This document shows, one piece after another, positions 4,674 through 5,637 of a DNA stretch of 5,637 bases. This DNA comes from UBA1724 sp963632245. GTDB taxonomy: Bacteria; Verrucomicrobiota; Lentisphaeria; Oligosphaerales; Oligosphaeraceae. Where the stretch lies: positions 1 to 5,637 of the forward strand of contig CAVGTF010000130.1 in NCBI GenBank assembly GCA_963632245.1. The letters run 5' to 3'. A model generated the notes under the pieces. The model saw nothing but the letters and a program-made list of their open reading frames with translations, was not told the origin of the DNA and ran no database searches. The number at the start of each line of letters is the position of its first letter. Position 1 is the first letter of the stretch. A program made the position numbers and the translations under genes.

Positions 4674-5606
4674 CGCAGGCTGCAGAGCAGTCTTGATCGC
4701 CTCTTCGGCACAGCGCGCCAGGAATGCGGCGTCGCTGTTGGAGATGATTTCGGGGACGAATTTGATGTCGGCGGCGGTCTTGTTATAGAGGCTCATGAAC
4801 CAGACGCAGGCCTGGAGGTATTCGCCGCGGCGGTTCAGGTGGATGGAATCGCGCTCCATGTAGAGCTCGCCGGTTTCGGCGTTTTTCCGCCAGTAGTATT
4901 GTCCCACCACATCGCCGGCCTGTCGGGGGAGATCCGGCCAACGGAAAGGCGTCTCCCAGACCTCGGCGGGGACGGGCTGGAACTTGATTTCGGAATCGCG
5001 GCGGGCGATCTGGACGGCCAGTCCGGTGGGGATGATGCGGAAACCGTATTCCCGGGAGAGTGCCTGGTAGTTCTTGGTCAGGCGGTTATACATCTCGGTC
5101 TGGTCGATGTGCCAGGAGCCCTCGGCCAGGAGTCGGGGATCGTCGCAGCGGTAGGACCAGGTCTGCTGGATCCGGATTTCGGCCTGGGGCTGCGCGGCGC
5201 GGATGGTGTCGATGAGCTCCTTGGCGGGAGCGAAGGTCTCAGGGATCCAGCTCTCATGACTTCCTTGCTGGATGGTGATCACATCCCACTTCCGGACGGA
5301 TAGCATCTCGGGCACATTGGTGTTGGGACGCCCACCGAAGAGCGCGTCACCCTGGTTGGTCCAGTAGGGACGGCTCTCGGGATCGAGCTGGCTCTTGTGC
5401 AATTCGTCAATGTGGCGGGAGAAGACGCAACCGCCGATGCCGCATTGCGCCAGGAAGATCTTGCAGTCGTCGGAGGCGCCAACGACACTGGGCAAATACC
5501 TCAGCACACTCTCGCTGAAGCTGTTTCCGATCATCAGGACGCTGAGTTCCTTGGCAGGACAGGAGATGCACATGGCAAGACAGAGAAGAAGGAGGAGTTT
5601 TCGCAT
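4665..5606 (-). CDS. Secreted DUF4886 / SGNH-type hydrolase
   Basis: A 313-residue protein with an N-terminal signal peptide (MRKLLLLLCLAMCISCPA, likely cut after A18), so exported to the periplasm or outside. A Cys lipobox is not convincing. Seen: LMIGNSFSES (24-33), the GDSxS-like block with probable nucleophile S29; QCGIGGC (54-60), a possible block II glycine; VITIQQGSHES (109-119) at the place of block III; and DSIHLNRRGEYLQACVWF (253-270), whose DxxH (D253, H256) fits the catalytic Asp-His. This order matches DUF4886, a branch of the SGNH hydrolase superfamily common in gut Bacteroidota and PVC bacteria. The substrate is unknown; family logic suggests ester removal, perhaps from glycans. 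It is convergent with the kinase gene. Only 31 bases of leader are in the window; they are pyrimidine-rich with no Shine-Dalgarno. ATG 5606 is chosen because the signal peptide starts there. Confidence 0.85.
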   Translation of the reverse strand: MRKLLLLLCLAMCISCPAKELSVLMIGNSFSESVLRYLPSVVGASDDCKIFLAQCGIGGCVFSRHIDELHKSQLDPESRPYWTNQGDALFGGRPNTNVPEMLSVRKWDVITIQQGSHESWIPETFAPAKELIDTIRAAQPQAEIRIQQTWSYRCDDPRLLAEGSWHIDQTEMYNRLTKNYQALSREYGFRIIPTGLAVQIARRDSEIKFQPVPAEVWETPFRWPDLPRQAGDVVGQYYWRKNAETGELYMERDSIHLNRRGEYLQACVWFMSLYNKTAADIKFVPEIISNSDAAFLARCAEEAIKTALQPASN

Positions 5607-5637
5607 GTTAGATGGGGAGAAAGGACGGGGTCGAATT

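Noticed and set aside
1..5637. tRNA, rRNA or a known riboswitch
   Set aside because: No cloverleaf, rRNA-like stretch or recognisable riboswitch core was seen in the intergenic regions.

Overview
This GC-rich window holds four protein-coding genes and one unusual repeat-packed intergenic stretch. Three genes lie on the + strand: a ComEC/Rec2-type membrane protein (25-1785), a dTDP-glucose 4,6-dehydratase RfbB/RmlB (2248-3294) and an N-acetylhexosamine 1-kinase-like phosphotransferase (3394-4536). A secreted DUF4886/SGNH-type hydrolase (4665-5606) lies on the - strand, convergent with the kinase.

The organism cannot be named from this sequence. The gene content (a ComEC without the metallo-beta-lactamase domain, a NahK-like kinase, a secreted DUF4886 protein), the high GC and the lack of Shine-Dalgarno sequences before three of the four starts would suit a host-associated or rumen member of the PVC group (Verrucomicrobiota, Lentisphaerota, Kiritimatiellota). 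This is a low-confidence inference.

Layout: 1-1785 is comEC-like, with reading frame open to the window edge at its 5' side; its last ~50 codons run into repeat DNA. 1786-2247 has no credible gene but is full of small palindromes and dispersed repeats. Two inverted copies of a composite repeat (about 1629-1797 and 2126-2238) bound the region. Each has an A/T run, four heptamers of the GGAGGAA/TTCCTCC type, a 20-bp GC-rich hairpin and a CCGCC-TACC-GGCGG unit, in the same order. The right copy ends 9 bases before the rfbB start codon. 2248-3294 is rfbB; a 99-base gap leads to the kinase. The gap between the convergent genes (4537-4664) holds a strong hairpin terminator that includes the kinase stop codon, then a large inverted repeat carrying the same GCGCGCCAAT core, then a TAG/CTAG-rich repeat that supplies the hydrolase stop codon.

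Functionally, RfbB and the kinase both act on activated sugars (dTDP-glucose to the 4-keto-6-deoxy sugar; GlcNAc/GalNAc to the 1-phosphate). They may share a transcript, but they are not consecutive steps of one known pathway. The ComEC-like protein (DNA uptake) and the secreted hydrolase look functionally unrelated to them. The most unusual content is the repeat family, which sits at gene ends, supplies stop codons to two genes and forms the leader of a third.
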